This document shows positions 16,992 to 24,995 of a stretch of 64,000 nt of DNA, piece by piece. The notes beneath the pieces were generated by a model, which was given only the letters and a program-made list of their open reading frames with translations, was not told where the DNA came from and searched no databases. Every line of letters begins with the position of its first letter. Within the stretch, counting starts at the first letter, position 1. The translations under genes were made by a program, and so were the position numbers. Source of the DNA: Planomonospora sp. ID82291 (GTDB taxonomy: Bacteria > Actinomycetota > Actinomycetes > Streptosporangiales > Streptosporangiaceae); contig NZ_JABTEX010000001.1 of assembly GCF_015711645.1 (NCBI RefSeq), positions 930,001-994,000 on the forward strand. The letters are read 5' to 3'.

Positions 16992-17933
16992 CTAGGCTCC
17001 GTCGAGGACATCGCCCCCTCGCGGCTCGTTGAGATCGTCGAAGACGGCGGCTTCTCTCGGCCTCGTGCCTACCGCAGACGCGAACTTGAGGCCCTGAACA
17101 GCCCCCTCCGCCTTCGTGACCGCCCTGAAGAAGTCCATGGAACCGGTTCTCCCGGCTCGCTTGTACTCGATGGCCAGCGCACGCGCCGCCTTGACGAGCT
17201 GAAGACCGTGCAGTCGAAGCTCTGCGGCTTGAGCGACCTTGCCCATCGCTCTCGCCCTCCAGTAGGCCGCCGCATCGCCACAGCGTTTGGCCTCCTCCGA
17301 GTCGCTCTCGCCCATGCCGGCAGCCTCGCACGCCAGCAGCACGGCCAGTTCGTAGGCGGCCCAGGGGTCGCCCTCCTGAGCCCGCTCGAGCCTTCGCCCA
17401 CCCAGACGTCCCCGGCTTTCCGGCAGGAGGGGCACCGGCGGTGCGGTCCTCTGCACGGGCCTCTGCGCGGGGGCCTCCCCGGCGAGCGGAGCCAGGAGGT
17501 CGCCGGCGATCCCGTCGGCGGCGGCGTGGTCATCGGCGTCCAGGGGCGGCTCCACCGGGGAGTGGACCACCGGTACCGGGATGCCCTCGTTCTCCTTCGC
17601 GGCCCGCCACAGCTGGTTGAACTCCCTGAAGAGATCATCCAGCGGAGCTATCCCGAGATCGGACTTAACGGCAATACGGTGACACACGATCACAAGAGTC
17701 CGGACAAGCCACCAGTCAGGAACTTTTTTCCACTTTCCACTCAAAAGATCGTGAGCAGTGGTGCGCGGAAGAGGCTTCAGCCACTCACGCTCGGCGCCGG
17801 CCTCGGCGATGACACCCTCCGCCACCCGCGCGAGCAGCGGATAGGCCGGCTGGCCGGCTTCGACGGAGTACAGCTTCCACATCCGCGCGACAAGCGACGC
17901 AAGGGGGTCGCCACTTGGACCGACTTCACTCAT
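16992..17933 (-). CDS. Unrecognised protein with HTH-like N-terminus and Sel1/TPR-like helical C-terminus
   Basis: 313 residues. I do not recognise the family. The first 100 residues contain RTTAHDLLSGKWKKVPDWWLVRTLV, resembling the helix-turn-helix-like segment of actinobacterial regulators that precede TPR or NACHT modules. A Pro-rich linker (about 120-175) leads to an Ala-rich helical stretch (ERAQEGDPWAAYELAVLLA, KRCGDAAAYWRARAM) resembling Sel1/TPR repeats. ATG 17933 with AGG seven bases upstream is preferred over TTG 17957. The gene stands alone, and the upstream region is noticeably less GC-rich than the flanks, so it may be a recent arrival. Confidence 0.55.
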   Translation of the reverse strand: MSEVGPSGDPLASLVARMWKLYSVEAGQPAYPLLARVAEGVIAEAGAEREWLKPLPRTTAHDLLSGKWKKVPDWWLVRTLVIVCHRIAVKSDLGIAPLDDLFREFNQLWRAAKENEGIPVPVVHSPVEPPLDADDHAAADGIAGDLLAPLAGEAPAQRPVQRTAPPVPLLPESRGRLGGRRLERAQEGDPWAAYELAVLLACEAAGMGESDSEEAKRCGDAAAYWRARAMGKVAQAAELRLHGLQLVKAARALAIEYKRAGRTGSMDFFRAVTKAEGAVQGLKFASAVGTRPREAAVFDDLNEPRGGDVLDGA

Positions 17934-18286
17934 GATCCAACCTGCCTGGGATCGCAAATGCCCTAAAAAAGGAAAAAGAGGACACGACTAGGCAGGAAAA
18001 GAATCCGTCCTGCCACTTGGCCCTCGGAAGTACCCATGGTCCCACAGGTCAGGCTCACGACGGTTCATTGCACCGAACACGACTTGTCGTACTTGAGGTC
18101 CTTGCCCAAATGCTTCCGGCTGCATCCGGATACGTCCGAAAGCGTCCGGAGAAGCGACCGTCTCATCCGAGGCCGGTCAACGGACGATTTCGGAGGTTTA
18201 CTCCCTGCTACTCCTAGTGTCATGAACCTTCGTCCGACATCCGGATGGACCAGGCGAGCGCTCCCCCAGGAAGGCGAGACCGGCCC
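17934..18286. other. Lower-GC intergenic region with an inverted repeat
   Basis: About 350 bp without a convincing gene, between the divergent HTH-like and small membrane protein genes. It contains an A-rich tract near 17963-17980 and an inverted repeat GGCAGGA / TCCTGCC at 17991-18014 (10-nt loop), about 60 bp upstream of the HTH-like start, which could be an operator for that gene. Repeated CATCCGGA and GTCCGA words near 18120-18250 have no clear meaning. Confidence 0.4.
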
Positions 18287-18511
18287 GTGAGCAAGACGAA
18301 CCTCATTTGGTGGGCCATCGCCGGAGTCCTCCTCTCGCTTCTGGTCGGCGTCACAGGCGCCCTCCTCGCCCTTGGAGACGGCAGCTCGGTCGCCGGATCG
18401 GTCATGATCGGCGCCGGAGCCGCGGGGGGAGCGGCAGGGTTGTGGATCGCCGGCACGGCGGCGGTGCACTCGGCGCTCAAGCGAGACCGTGGCGGCAGAC
18501 CAGAAGCATGA
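18287..18511 (+). CDS. Small two-helix membrane protein of unknown function
   Basis: 74 residues from GTG 18287: a short basic N-terminus (SKTNLIWW), a first hydrophobic helix of about 22 residues, a short polar turn (GDGSS), a Gly/Ala-rich second helix and a basic C-terminal tail. GGAAGGCGAG upstream is a usable ribosome site. ATG 18245 in the same frame would add 14 residues but has no ribosome site. I do not recognise the family. The strong hairpin that follows at 18630-18673 supports a transcribed gene here. Confidence 0.5.
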   Translation: MSKTNLIWWAIAGVLLSLLVGVTGALLALGDGSSVAGSVMIGAGAAGGAAGLWIAGTAAVHSALKRDRGGRPEA

Positions 18512-18629
18512 CCCCGCCTCCGGCACGGCGGTGTCACCACCGGGGGCCCGACGCCCTCACCCGGGCCCCCCGGGGTCCTCGCCGACGGCGCCCCTCCGCG
18601 GCCGGCCCGCCGAGACGATGAACACGAGC

Positions 18630-18673
18630 CCGCTCCGTCCCTGCACCGTGCCCACGGGACAGGGACGGAGCGG
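18630..18673. terminator. Long hairpin terminator between convergent genes
   Basis: Perfect 14-bp arms CCGCTCCGTCCCTG and CAGGGACGGAGCGG; the 16-nt loop itself contains CCGTG-CC-CACGG, so almost the whole 44 bp can fold. It separates the small membrane protein gene from the convergent acyl-CoA dehydrogenase. Confidence 0.7.
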
Positions 18674-18753
18674 CACCGTCCGGCGGTCATCCGGAAGTCG
18701 CGAAGACCGGCGGACGATTCCGGCGAGGACGGCGCCTCCCCCTGCCCGTCGGC

Positions 18754-19917
18754 CTACTTGAGGAGCTGCCGCGCCATGACCATGCGCTGGACCTGGTTGG
18801 TGCCCTCGTAGATCTGAGTGATCTTGGCGTCGCGCATCATCCGCTCGACCGGGAACTCCCGGGTGTAGCCGTACCCGCCGAGGAGCTGGACCGCGTCGGT
18901 GGTGATCTCCATGGCGGCGTCGGAGGCCGCGCACTTGGCCGCGCTGGAGAAGAAGGTGAGGTCGGCCTGGGGCTCGCCGTGCATGGCCAGCTCGGACTTG
19001 GCGGCGGCGGCGTAGGTGAGCTGGCGGGCGGCCTCCAGCTTCATCGCCATGTCGGCGAGCATGAACTGCACGCCCTGGAACTCCGCGACGGCCTTGCCGA
19101 ACTGCTTGCGCTCCTTGACATAGCCCACCGCGTAGTCGAGCGCGCCCTGGGCGATGCCGAGCGCCTGGGCGGCGATCGTGATGCGGGTGTGGTCCAGGGT
19201 GGCCAGCGCGGTCTTGAACCCGGTGCCGGGGGCGCCGATCATGCGGGACGCCGGGATGCGGACGTCCTCCAGGATGACCTGGCGGGTCGGGGAGCCCTTG
19301 ATGCCGAGCTTCTTCTCCTTCGGGCCGAAGCCGACGCCCTCGTCGGCCTTCTCCACGACGAACGCGGAGATGCCGCGCGCACCGGCGCCGGGCTCGGTCA
19401 CGGCCATGACCGTGTAGTACTCCGACACCCCGGCGTTGGTGATCCACATCTTGGCGCCGTTGAGCACGTAGTGGTCGCCGTCGGCCACCGCGCGGGTCTT
19501 CATCGCGGCGGCGTCGCTGCCCGCCTCGGCCTCGGACAGGGCGTAGGAGAACATCGCCTCGCCCCGCGCGACCGGCGCGAGGTAGCGCTGCTTGAGCTCC
19601 TCGGAGGCCGACAGCAGCAGCGGCACGGTGCCGAGCTTGTTGACGGCGGGGATCAGCGAGGACGACGCGCAGGCGCGCGCCACCTCCTCGATGACGATCA
19701 CGGTGGCGAGCGCGTCGGCGCCGGCGCCGCCGTACTCCTCGGGCACGTGCACGGCGTGCAGGTCGGCGGCGGTGAGCGCCTTGTAGGAGTCCCAGGGGAA
19801 CTCGCCCGTCTCGTCGGCCTCTGCGGCCCGAGGGGCGATCTTCTCGTCGGCGAGGGCACGGACGGTCTCCCGGAGCATCTGGTGCTCCTCGGGCAGCGCG
19901 TAGAGAGGGAAGCTCAT
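18754..19917 (-). CDS. Acyl-CoA dehydrogenase
   Basis: 387 residues, full length for the family. FSYALSEAEAGSDAAAMKTRA and KMWITNAG bind FAD and substrate, and the C-terminal TQIYEGTNQVQRMVMARQLL contains the catalytic base Glu371. It oxidises an acyl-CoA to the trans-2-enoyl-CoA, passing electrons to electron-transfer flavoprotein; the placing of Glu371 resembles short- and branched-chain enzymes, but chain length cannot be fixed. It is monocistronic. No ribosome site precedes ATG 19917; instead TAGTAT sits six bases before it, suggesting a leaderless transcript. Confidence 0.9.
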   Translation of the reverse strand: MSFPLYALPEEHQMLRETVRALADEKIAPRAAEADETGEFPWDSYKALTAADLHAVHVPEEYGGAGADALATVIVIEEVARACASSSLIPAVNKLGTVPLLLSASEELKQRYLAPVARGEAMFSYALSEAEAGSDAAAMKTRAVADGDHYVLNGAKMWITNAGVSEYYTVMAVTEPGAGARGISAFVVEKADEGVGFGPKEKKLGIKGSPTRQVILEDVRIPASRMIGAPGTGFKTALATLDHTRITIAAQALGIAQGALDYAVGYVKERKQFGKAVAEFQGVQFMLADMAMKLEAARQLTYAAAAKSELAMHGEPQADLTFFSSAAKCAASDAAMEITTDAVQLLGGYGYTREFPVERMMRDAKITQIYEGTNQVQRMVMARQLLK

Positions 19918-19923
19918 GGGAAA

Positions 19924-19929
19924 ATACTA
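19924..19929 (-). promoter_or_regulatory. Candidate -10 box for a leaderless acyl-CoA dehydrogenase mRNA
   Basis: TAGTAT on the minus strand ends six bases before the ATG at 19917, so transcription would begin at or next to the A of the start codon. The -35 region is weak. The lack of any Shine-Dalgarno sequence agrees with leaderless initiation. Confidence 0.5.
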
Positions 19930-20066
19930 GGACGTCCAACAAAGTACGCACCGGTCGGCCGACTGTGATGTGCGCCGCTCCGTTCCGCAGGTCGGGCGGC
20001 AAAATTCCGGTCAAGGATGCCGATACCCTGTCGAGGTCGGATTGGGCAGAACCGAAAGGATCCACC

Positions 20067-21386
20067 GTGGCCTATCGCCTGACCGTGCTGGGGACCGGGT
20101 ACCTGGGCGCCACGCACGCGGCGTGCATGGCCGAGCTCGGTTTCGAGGTGCTCGGCCTGGACGTCGACGCCGCCAAGGTCGCCAGCCTTCAGGCGGGGGA
20201 GCTGCCCATCCACGAACCCGGCCTGGAGGTCATCCTCCGCCGCAACCTGGCCAACGGCCGGCTCCGCTTCACCTCCTCCTACGCCGAGGCCGCCGACTTC
20301 GGCGACGTGCACTTCGTCTGCGTCGGCACCCCGCAGAAGAAGGGCGAGTACGCCGCCGACGTCTCCTACCTCGACGCCGTCATCGAGTCGCTCGCCCCGC
20401 ACCTGCGGCGCGAGTGCCTGGTCGTGGGCAAGTCCACCGTGCCGGTCGGCACCGCCCAGCGCCTGGCGGACAAGCTGGCGCGGCTCGCCCCCGCGGGCGA
20501 GGCCGCCGAGCTGGCCTGGAACCCCGAGTTCCTGCGTGAGGGCTTCGCGGTGAAGGACACCCTGCACCCGGACCGGATCGTGCTCGGAGTGCGCTCGGAG
20601 AAGCCCGAGAAGATCATGCGCGAGGTGTACGCCTCCATGCTGGAGCACGGGACCCCGCTGGTGATCACCGACTATCCGACCGCGGAGCTGGTCAAGGTCG
20701 CCGCCAACGCCTTCCTGGCCACCAAGATCTCCTTCATCAACGCCATGGCCGAGGTGTGCGAGGCCGCGCACGCCGACGTCAAGCAGCTGTCGCTGGCGCT
20801 CTCCTACGACGAGCGCATCGGCGGCCGGTTCCTCAACCCGGGCCTGGGCTTCGGCGGCGGCTGCCTGCCCAAGGACATCCGCGCCTTCATGGCCCGCGCC
20901 GGAGAGCTGGGCGCCGACCAGGCGCTGACCTTCCTGCGCGAGGTGGACGCGATCAACATGCGCCGCCGGGCCCGCATGGTCGACCTGGCCCGCGAGCTGG
21001 CCGGAGGGTCCTTCCACGGCTGCACGATGACCGTGCTGGGCGCCGCGTTCAAACCCAACTCCGACGACATCCGGGACTCGCCCGCCCTCGACGTCGCGGT
21101 CAAGATCGCCCAGCAGGGCGGCCGGGTCACCGTCTACGACCCCGTCGCGCAGGACAACGCCCGCCGCGCCCACCCCCAGCTCTCCTACGGCGCCTCCGCC
21201 CTGGAGGCCGCGCGCGACGCCCACGTCGTGCTGCTGCTGACCGAGTGGCAGGAGTTCGTCGACCTCGACCCCGAGGAACTGGGCGCCGTCGTCGCCTCCC
21301 GGAAGATCGTGGACGGCCGCAACGCCCTGGACGCCGAGACCTGGCGCGCCGCCGGCTGGCACTACCGCGCCCTCGGCCGCCCCTGA
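20067..21386 (+). CDS. UDP-glucose/GDP-mannose dehydrogenase family, probable UDP-glucose 6-dehydrogenase
   Basis: 439 residues. LTVLGTGYLGATHA is the NAD-binding Rossmann motif, AWNPEFLREGFAV is the family signature, and GFGGGCLPKD contains the catalytic thiol Cys266. The enzyme oxidises the C6 hydroxyl of a nucleotide sugar in two steps, probably UDP-glucose to UDP-glucuronate, an envelope-polysaccharide precursor. GTG 20067 follows GAAAGG at good spacing. It is divergent from the acyl-CoA dehydrogenase and stands 49 bp before a YciI-like gene. Confidence 0.88.
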   Translation: MAYRLTVLGTGYLGATHAACMAELGFEVLGLDVDAAKVASLQAGELPIHEPGLEVILRRNLANGRLRFTSSYAEAADFGDVHFVCVGTPQKKGEYAADVSYLDAVIESLAPHLRRECLVVGKSTVPVGTAQRLADKLARLAPAGEAAELAWNPEFLREGFAVKDTLHPDRIVLGVRSEKPEKIMREVYASMLEHGTPLVITDYPTAELVKVAANAFLATKISFINAMAEVCEAAHADVKQLSLALSYDERIGGRFLNPGLGFGGGCLPKDIRAFMARAGELGADQALTFLREVDAINMRRRARMVDLARELAGGSFHGCTMTVLGAAFKPNSDDIRDSPALDVAVKIAQQGGRVTVYDPVAQDNARRAHPQLSYGASALEAARDAHVVLLLTEWQEFVDLDPEELGAVVASRKIVDGRNALDAETWRAAGWHYRALGRP

Positions 21387-21435
21387 CGCGCCCTCCCCCT
21401 CCCCGCCTCTCACCCCCACGAGGGAGGATCCCCGC

Positions 21436-21732
21436 GTGTTCGTCCTGGAACTGACCTACCTCGTCCCCGCCGCGCAGGCCGACGCCCTGCTCGAGGCGCA
21501 CGTCGCCTGGCTGGACCGGCAGTACGCGGCCGGGTTCTTCCTGGCCTCGGGCCGCAAGGTGCCGCGGGACGGCGGGATCATCCTCGCCACGGGCCTCGAC
21601 CGGGACGGCGCGGAGGCGCTGGTCGCGTCGGACCCGTTCGTCGCGGCCCGGATCTGCGCCTACCGCGTCACCGAGTTCACCGCCTCCCGGACCGCCCCGG
21701 CCCTGGAGCCGTACCGGTTCCCGCCCGCCTGA
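21436..21732 (+). CDS. YciI-family protein
   Basis: 98 residues, one ferredoxin-like alpha-beta domain. FVLELTYLVPAAQADALLEAHVAWLDRQYAAGFFLASG contains the family HxxWL-like region and the GxxxxxG segment; DPFVAARICAYRVTEF ends the fold. YciI proteins are small dimers, some with chlorohydrolase- or isomerase-like activity, but most have no assigned role. GTG 21436 is preceded by AGGGAGG. It probably shares the ugd-like transcript. Confidence 0.8.
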   Translation: MFVLELTYLVPAAQADALLEAHVAWLDRQYAAGFFLASGRKVPRDGGIILATGLDRDGAEALVASDPFVAARICAYRVTEFTASRTAPALEPYRFPPA

Positions 21733-21751
21733 CGGCGACCGGACCGCGGCC

Positions 21752-21767
21752 CGTCCCGGTGGACACC
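21752..21767. terminator. Short hairpin between YciI and VapC genes
   Basis: CCCGGTG and CACCGGG pair perfectly around a 2-nt GA loop in the gap between the convergent YciI-like and vapC-like genes. Confidence 0.45.
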
Positions 21768-21800
21768 GGGCACGATCCCGGCGAGGAGACAGGTGCCGTC

Positions 21801-22223
21801 CTATTTTCCCGTCCCGGGCCCGTACCACTGGAGCGCCTGGCCGGTGACCGCCGCGATGCAGTCGAAGTCGTGATCACGGTGCAGCAGGGTGAGCCCGCGC
21901 AGCTCGGCCGTCGCCGCCACCACCAGATCCACCGGTCCGGCACTGCGGTGTCGTCCCTGCGCCGTGAGCATGCCCTGGACCTGCCACGCACGGTCGTAGG
22001 CACGATCATCGACGGGCACCCATCCGAACGACTGCCGCATGTCCTCGATCCCGCGCTCGCGGTCCGTCTGCGATCGTGCGCTGTAGAAGAACTCGAGCTC
22101 CGTGATCGGGCACACGGCGACCAGCCCCGCCGCGACGGCCTGGTCCCAGCCGTAGGTCTCGGCGTCCTTCCGCATGAGCCCGGCCAGAGCGCTGGTGTCG
22201 ATGAGGAACTGCTCGGGGCTCAC
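21801..22223 (-). CDS. vapC: PIN-domain ribonuclease toxin (VapC-like)
   Basis: 140 residues, typical VapC length. The acidic PIN centre is present: Asp9 (LIDTSAL), Glu42 (ITELEF), Asp99 (VDLVVAATAE) and Asp117/Asp119 (HRDHDFDCI). VapC toxins cleave specific RNAs such as tRNA or rRNA loops. The ATG overlaps the stop of the upstream antitoxin gene by four bases (ATGA), the usual coupling for this pair. Confidence 0.88.
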   Translation of the reverse strand: MSPEQFLIDTSALAGLMRKDAETYGWDQAVAAGLVAVCPITELEFFYSARSQTDRERGIEDMRQSFGWVPVDDRAYDRAWQVQGMLTAQGRHRSAGPVDLVVAATAELRGLTLLHRDHDFDCIAAVTGQALQWYGPGTGK

Positions 22224-22435
22224 CGCCGGTAGTTCCCCTTCTCCTCGAAGAGCTCCAGGTCGAAGCCGCCCTCGGCCGCGGCGCCGCGCAGCCGCGCCAG
22301 CGCCAGCGCGCGCCGCCGGTTCTCCAGCACCTCGCGCAGAGCGCTGTTGACCGTCTCCTTCTTCGTGCTGGTCCCCAGAGCCTTCGCCACCTCGGCCACC
22401 AGGTCATCATCAAGATCGATCATCGTCCGGCTCAT
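22220..22435 (-). CDS. vapB: Ribbon-helix-helix antitoxin (VapB-like)
   Basis: 71 residues. RTMIDLDDDLVAEVAKALGTSTKKETVNSALREVLENRRR is an Arc/MetJ-type ribbon-helix-helix DNA-binding domain; the C-terminal acidic tail (GFDLELFEEKGNYRR) should wrap and block the PIN toxin. ATG 22435 is preceded by GAGGGG. The same frame is open a further 36 codons upstream, but those residues are not RHH-like. A palindrome at 22453-22469 is a likely autoregulatory operator. Confidence 0.86.
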   Translation of the reverse strand: MSRTMIDLDDDLVAEVAKALGTSTKKETVNSALREVLENRRRALALARLRGAAAEGGFDLELFEEKGNYRR

Positions 22436-22452
22436 GACACCCCTCAAGGCAT

Positions 22453-22469
22453 ATTGGAGTGTGTCCAAT
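22453..22469. promoter_or_regulatory. Palindrome upstream of vapBC, candidate VapB operator
   Basis: ATTGGA-GTGTG-TCCAAT: perfect 6-bp arms with a 5-bp spacer, 18 bp before the vapB start, in an AT-rich patch. RHH antitoxins bind such inverted repeats to autorepress. Confidence 0.6.
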
Positions 22470-22579
22470 GTACATCGATATATGCCTGAGTGGCGCGGCC
22501 TTCCCCGAATCCCCGGTGTCCCGGCACGCAGGGTCCCTCGCATGCGACCCGTCCCGGCCGCAGAGGGGCTGTTCCGGGG

Positions 22580-23110
22580 TCAGCCGCCGAGCCGGGCGGC
22601 CTCCTCGCGGAGCCGGGCGCCCTTGGCGTGGGCCTGGTCCCGCAGGTCCGCCTGGAAGCGCTCCATCTTCGCCCGCAGCCCCGCGTCCGCCGCGGCGAGG
22701 ATCCGTACGGCCAGCAGCCCCGCGTTGCGCGCGCCGCCGACGGCGACGGTGGCGACCGGGACGCCCGCGGGCATCTGGACGATCGAGAGCAGGGAGTCCA
22801 TGCCGTCGAGGTACTTCAGCGGGACGGGGACGCCGATCACCGGGAGCGGCGTCACCGAGGCGAGCATGCCGGGCAGGTGGGCGGCCCCCCCGGCCCCGGC
22901 GATGATCACCTTCAGGCCGCGCTCCGCCGCCCGGGCGCCGTAGGCGATCATCTCGTCGGGCATGCGGTGCGCGGAGACCACGTCGGCCTCGAACGCCACC
23001 CCGAACTCGGCGAGCGCCTCGGCCGCGAGCCGCATCACCGGCCAGTCGGAGTCGCTGCCCATCACGACGCCGACGGCCGGAACGGCCGCGCCGTCCTGTG
23101 CGGTGCTCAC
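22580..23110 (-). CDS. purE: N5-carboxyaminoimidazole ribonucleotide mutase (PurE)
   Basis: 176 residues, class I Pur[15 protein letters not shown] is the phosphate-binding motif, [13 protein letters not shown] holds the catalytic His, and [16 protein letters not shown] and LPVIGVPV complete the active site. It rearranges N5-CAIR to CAIR in purine synthesis. GTG 23110 overlaps the purK stop by four bases (GTGA), so product channelling between the two enzymes is matched by coupled translation. A short helical C-terminal extension ([20 protein letters not shown]) is usual in actinobacteria. Confidence 0.95.
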   Translation of the reverse strand: MSTAQDGAAVPAVGVVMGSDSDWPVMRLAAEALAEFGVAFEADVVSAHRMPDEMIAYGARAAERGLKVIIAGAGGAAHLPGMLASVTPLPVIGVPVPLKYLDGMDSLLSIVQMPAGVPVATVAVGGARNAGLLAVRILAAADAGLRAKMERFQADLRDQAHAKGARLREEAARLGG

Positions 23111-24264
23111 GTGTAGGTCCCTTCGCAGAGGTGGACGGCGGCGTGCCGGGCGCGGGCGCGGACCTCGTCGAGGTCGGTGCCCAGGGCGGTGACGTGCCCG
23201 ATCTTGCGGCCGGGCCGTACCTCCTTGCCGTAGAAGTGGACCTTGATCCCGGGGTCGTGGGCCATGACGTGCTCGTAGCGGGAGAAGACGTCCGGGTCCT
23301 GGCCGCCCAACAGGTTGGCCATCACCACGACCGGCGCGGTCGGCGCGGGCGAGCCGAGCGGGAGGTCGAGCACGGCGCGCAGGTGCTGCTCGAACTGGGA
23401 GGTGCGGGCCCCCTCGATGGTCCAGTGGCCGCTGTTGTGCGGGCGCATGGCCAGCTCGTTGACCACGAGCCCCGAGGCGGTGGCGAACATCTCCACGGCC
23501 AGCAGCCCGGTGACGCCGAGGTCCTTGGCGATCTCCAGGGCGATCCGCTGGGCCGCCGCGGCCGTCTCCGGGTCCAGGCCGGGCGCGGGCGCGAGCACCT
23601 CCACGCAGATGCCGTCGCGCTGCACGGTCTCCACCACCGGATAGCTGACCCCCTGCCCGTGCGGGGAGCGCGCGACCAGCACGGCCAGCTCCCGCTCGAA
23701 CGGCACGAACGCCTCGGCCAGCAGCGCCACCCCGCTCGCCAGGGCCTCCGCGGCGTCGGCGGCCGACCGGCAGATCCAGACGCCGCGGCCGTCGTACCCT
23801 CCGCGCACCGCCTTGAGCACGACGGGCCAGCCGTGCTCCGCGGCGAACCCCTCCACCTCGGCGGCGGTGGCGACGCGCCGCCAGGCCGGGCACGGGGCGC
23901 CGATCGCGGTCAGCCGCTCGCGCATGACGGCCTTGTCCTGGGCGTGCACGAGCGCCTCCGCCCCGGGGCGCACGGCGAAGCCGTCCGCCACCAGCGCGCC
24001 GATGTGCTCGGTGGGCACGTGCTCGTGGTCGAAGGTGAGCGCGTCGCACCCCTTGGCGAAGTCACGCAGGTCGGACAGGTCGCGGTGGTCGCCGAGGCGC
24101 ACGTCGGCGACCACCCGGGCCGCGCTCTCGTCCCGGGATCCGGCCAGCACCCGGAGCTCCACGCCCAGCGCGATGGCCGCCTGCTGGGTCATCCGGGCCA
24201 GCTGGCCCGCTCCGATCATGCCGACGACGGGCCCGTGGGGACCGGTCAGGGAAGGGCTGCTCAC
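23107..24264 (-). CDS. purK: 5-(Carboxyamino)imidazole ribonucleotide synthase (PurK)
   Basis: 385 residues, ATP-grasp fold. [21 protein letters not shown] is the N-terminal AIR-binding domain, [15 protein letters not shown] the ATP-grasp lysine/glycine loop, and [23 protein letters not shown] the metal-binding Glu/Asn region. It carboxylates AIR with bicarbonate and ATP. The start is GTG 24264. It precedes purE in a two-gene operon and is divergent from the GtrA-like gene. Confidence 0.95.
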   Translation of the reverse strand: MSSPSLTGPHGPVVGMIGAGQLARMTQQAAIALGVELRVLAGSRDESAARVVADVRLGDHRDLSDLRDFAKGCDALTFDHEHVPTEHIGALVADGFAVRPGAEALVHAQDKAVMRERLTAIGAPCPAWRRVATAAEVEGFAAEHGWPVVLKAVRGGYDGRGVWICRSAADAAEALASGVALLAEAFVPFERELAVLVARSPHGQGVSYPVVETVQRDGICVEVLAPAPGLDPETAAAAQRIALEIAKDLGVTGLLAVEMFATASGLVVNELAMRPHNSGHWTIEGARTSQFEQHLRAVLDLPLGSPAPTAPVVVMANLLGGQDPDVFSRYEHVMAHDPGIKVHFYGKEVRPGRKIGHVTALGTDLDEVRARARHAAVHLCEGTYT

Positions 24265-24425
24265 GTCCGCCGAGCTTACCGGCCCCCGGTACGGCGGCGG
24301 GCACGGGCCGCCCGCCGGGACCGGCCGGACGGGCGGAGCAAGGCCGGACGGGCGAGGGCGGGACGGCGGCCGGACGGGTCAGGGCGGCGGACGGGACCCC
24401 TGCGGTTCCCGGTAGCCTGAGGGGC

Positions 24426-24995
24426 GTGCCCGAGGTCTCGCCGTACGGCGGAGCCGCAGCCGACCCGAGAAAGGATCGTGCAGGAGACGTGCGGTTTCTT
24501 CGACAGGCCTACGAACGGTTCGCCGATCTGTTGCACGAGCTCGCGAAGTTCGGGACCGTGGGCGCCTTCGCCTTCGTCATCGACGTCGGCGGTTTCAACC
24601 TGCTCCAGTACGGCCTGCAGTGGGGCACCCTGACCTCCAAGGTCGTCGCCACCGCGGTCGCCACCACCTTCGCCTACGTCGGCAACCGCTTCTGGACCTA
24701 CCGGCACCGGGAGCAGAGCGGGCTGACCCGCGAGTACTTCCTGTTCTTCCTGCTCAACGGCGTCGCCCTGCTGATCGGTCTGCTCGTCGTCGGCTTCACC
24801 CGCTACACCCTCGGGCTGACCGACCCGGTGAGCATCAACGTCGCCAACCTCTTCGGCATCGGCCTGGGCACGCTGTTCCGCTTCTTCTCCTACAAGAAGT
24901 GGGTCTTCCTGGCCGCCACCGAGGACCTCGACGTCCCGCGCGAGCTGCCCAAGACCGAGAACACCCGGCCCCGCCGGGTCACGCGGGGCCGCTGA
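24426..24995 (+). CDS. GtrA-family membrane protein
   Basis: 189 residues. A cytosolic N-terminus (about 35 residues) precedes four membrane helices in the GtrA pattern: FGTVGAFAFVIDVGGFNLL, VVATAVATTFAYVGNRFWTYR, a third near residue 110, and NVANLFGIGLGTLFRFFSYKKWVF. GtrA proteins are thought to help move lipid-linked sugars across the membrane. GTG 24426 is the start. Its 3' end overlaps the convergent kinase gene by 17 bp, so the two messages can pair. Confidence 0.85.
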   Translation: MPEVSPYGGAAADPRKDRAGDVRFLRQAYERFADLLHELAKFGTVGAFAFVIDVGGFNLLQYGLQWGTLTSKVVATAVATTFAYVGNRFWTYRHREQSGLTREYFLFFLLNGVALLIGLLVVGFTRYTLGLTDPVSINVANLFGIGLGTLFRFFSYKKWVFLAATEDLDVPRELPKTENTRPRRVTRGR

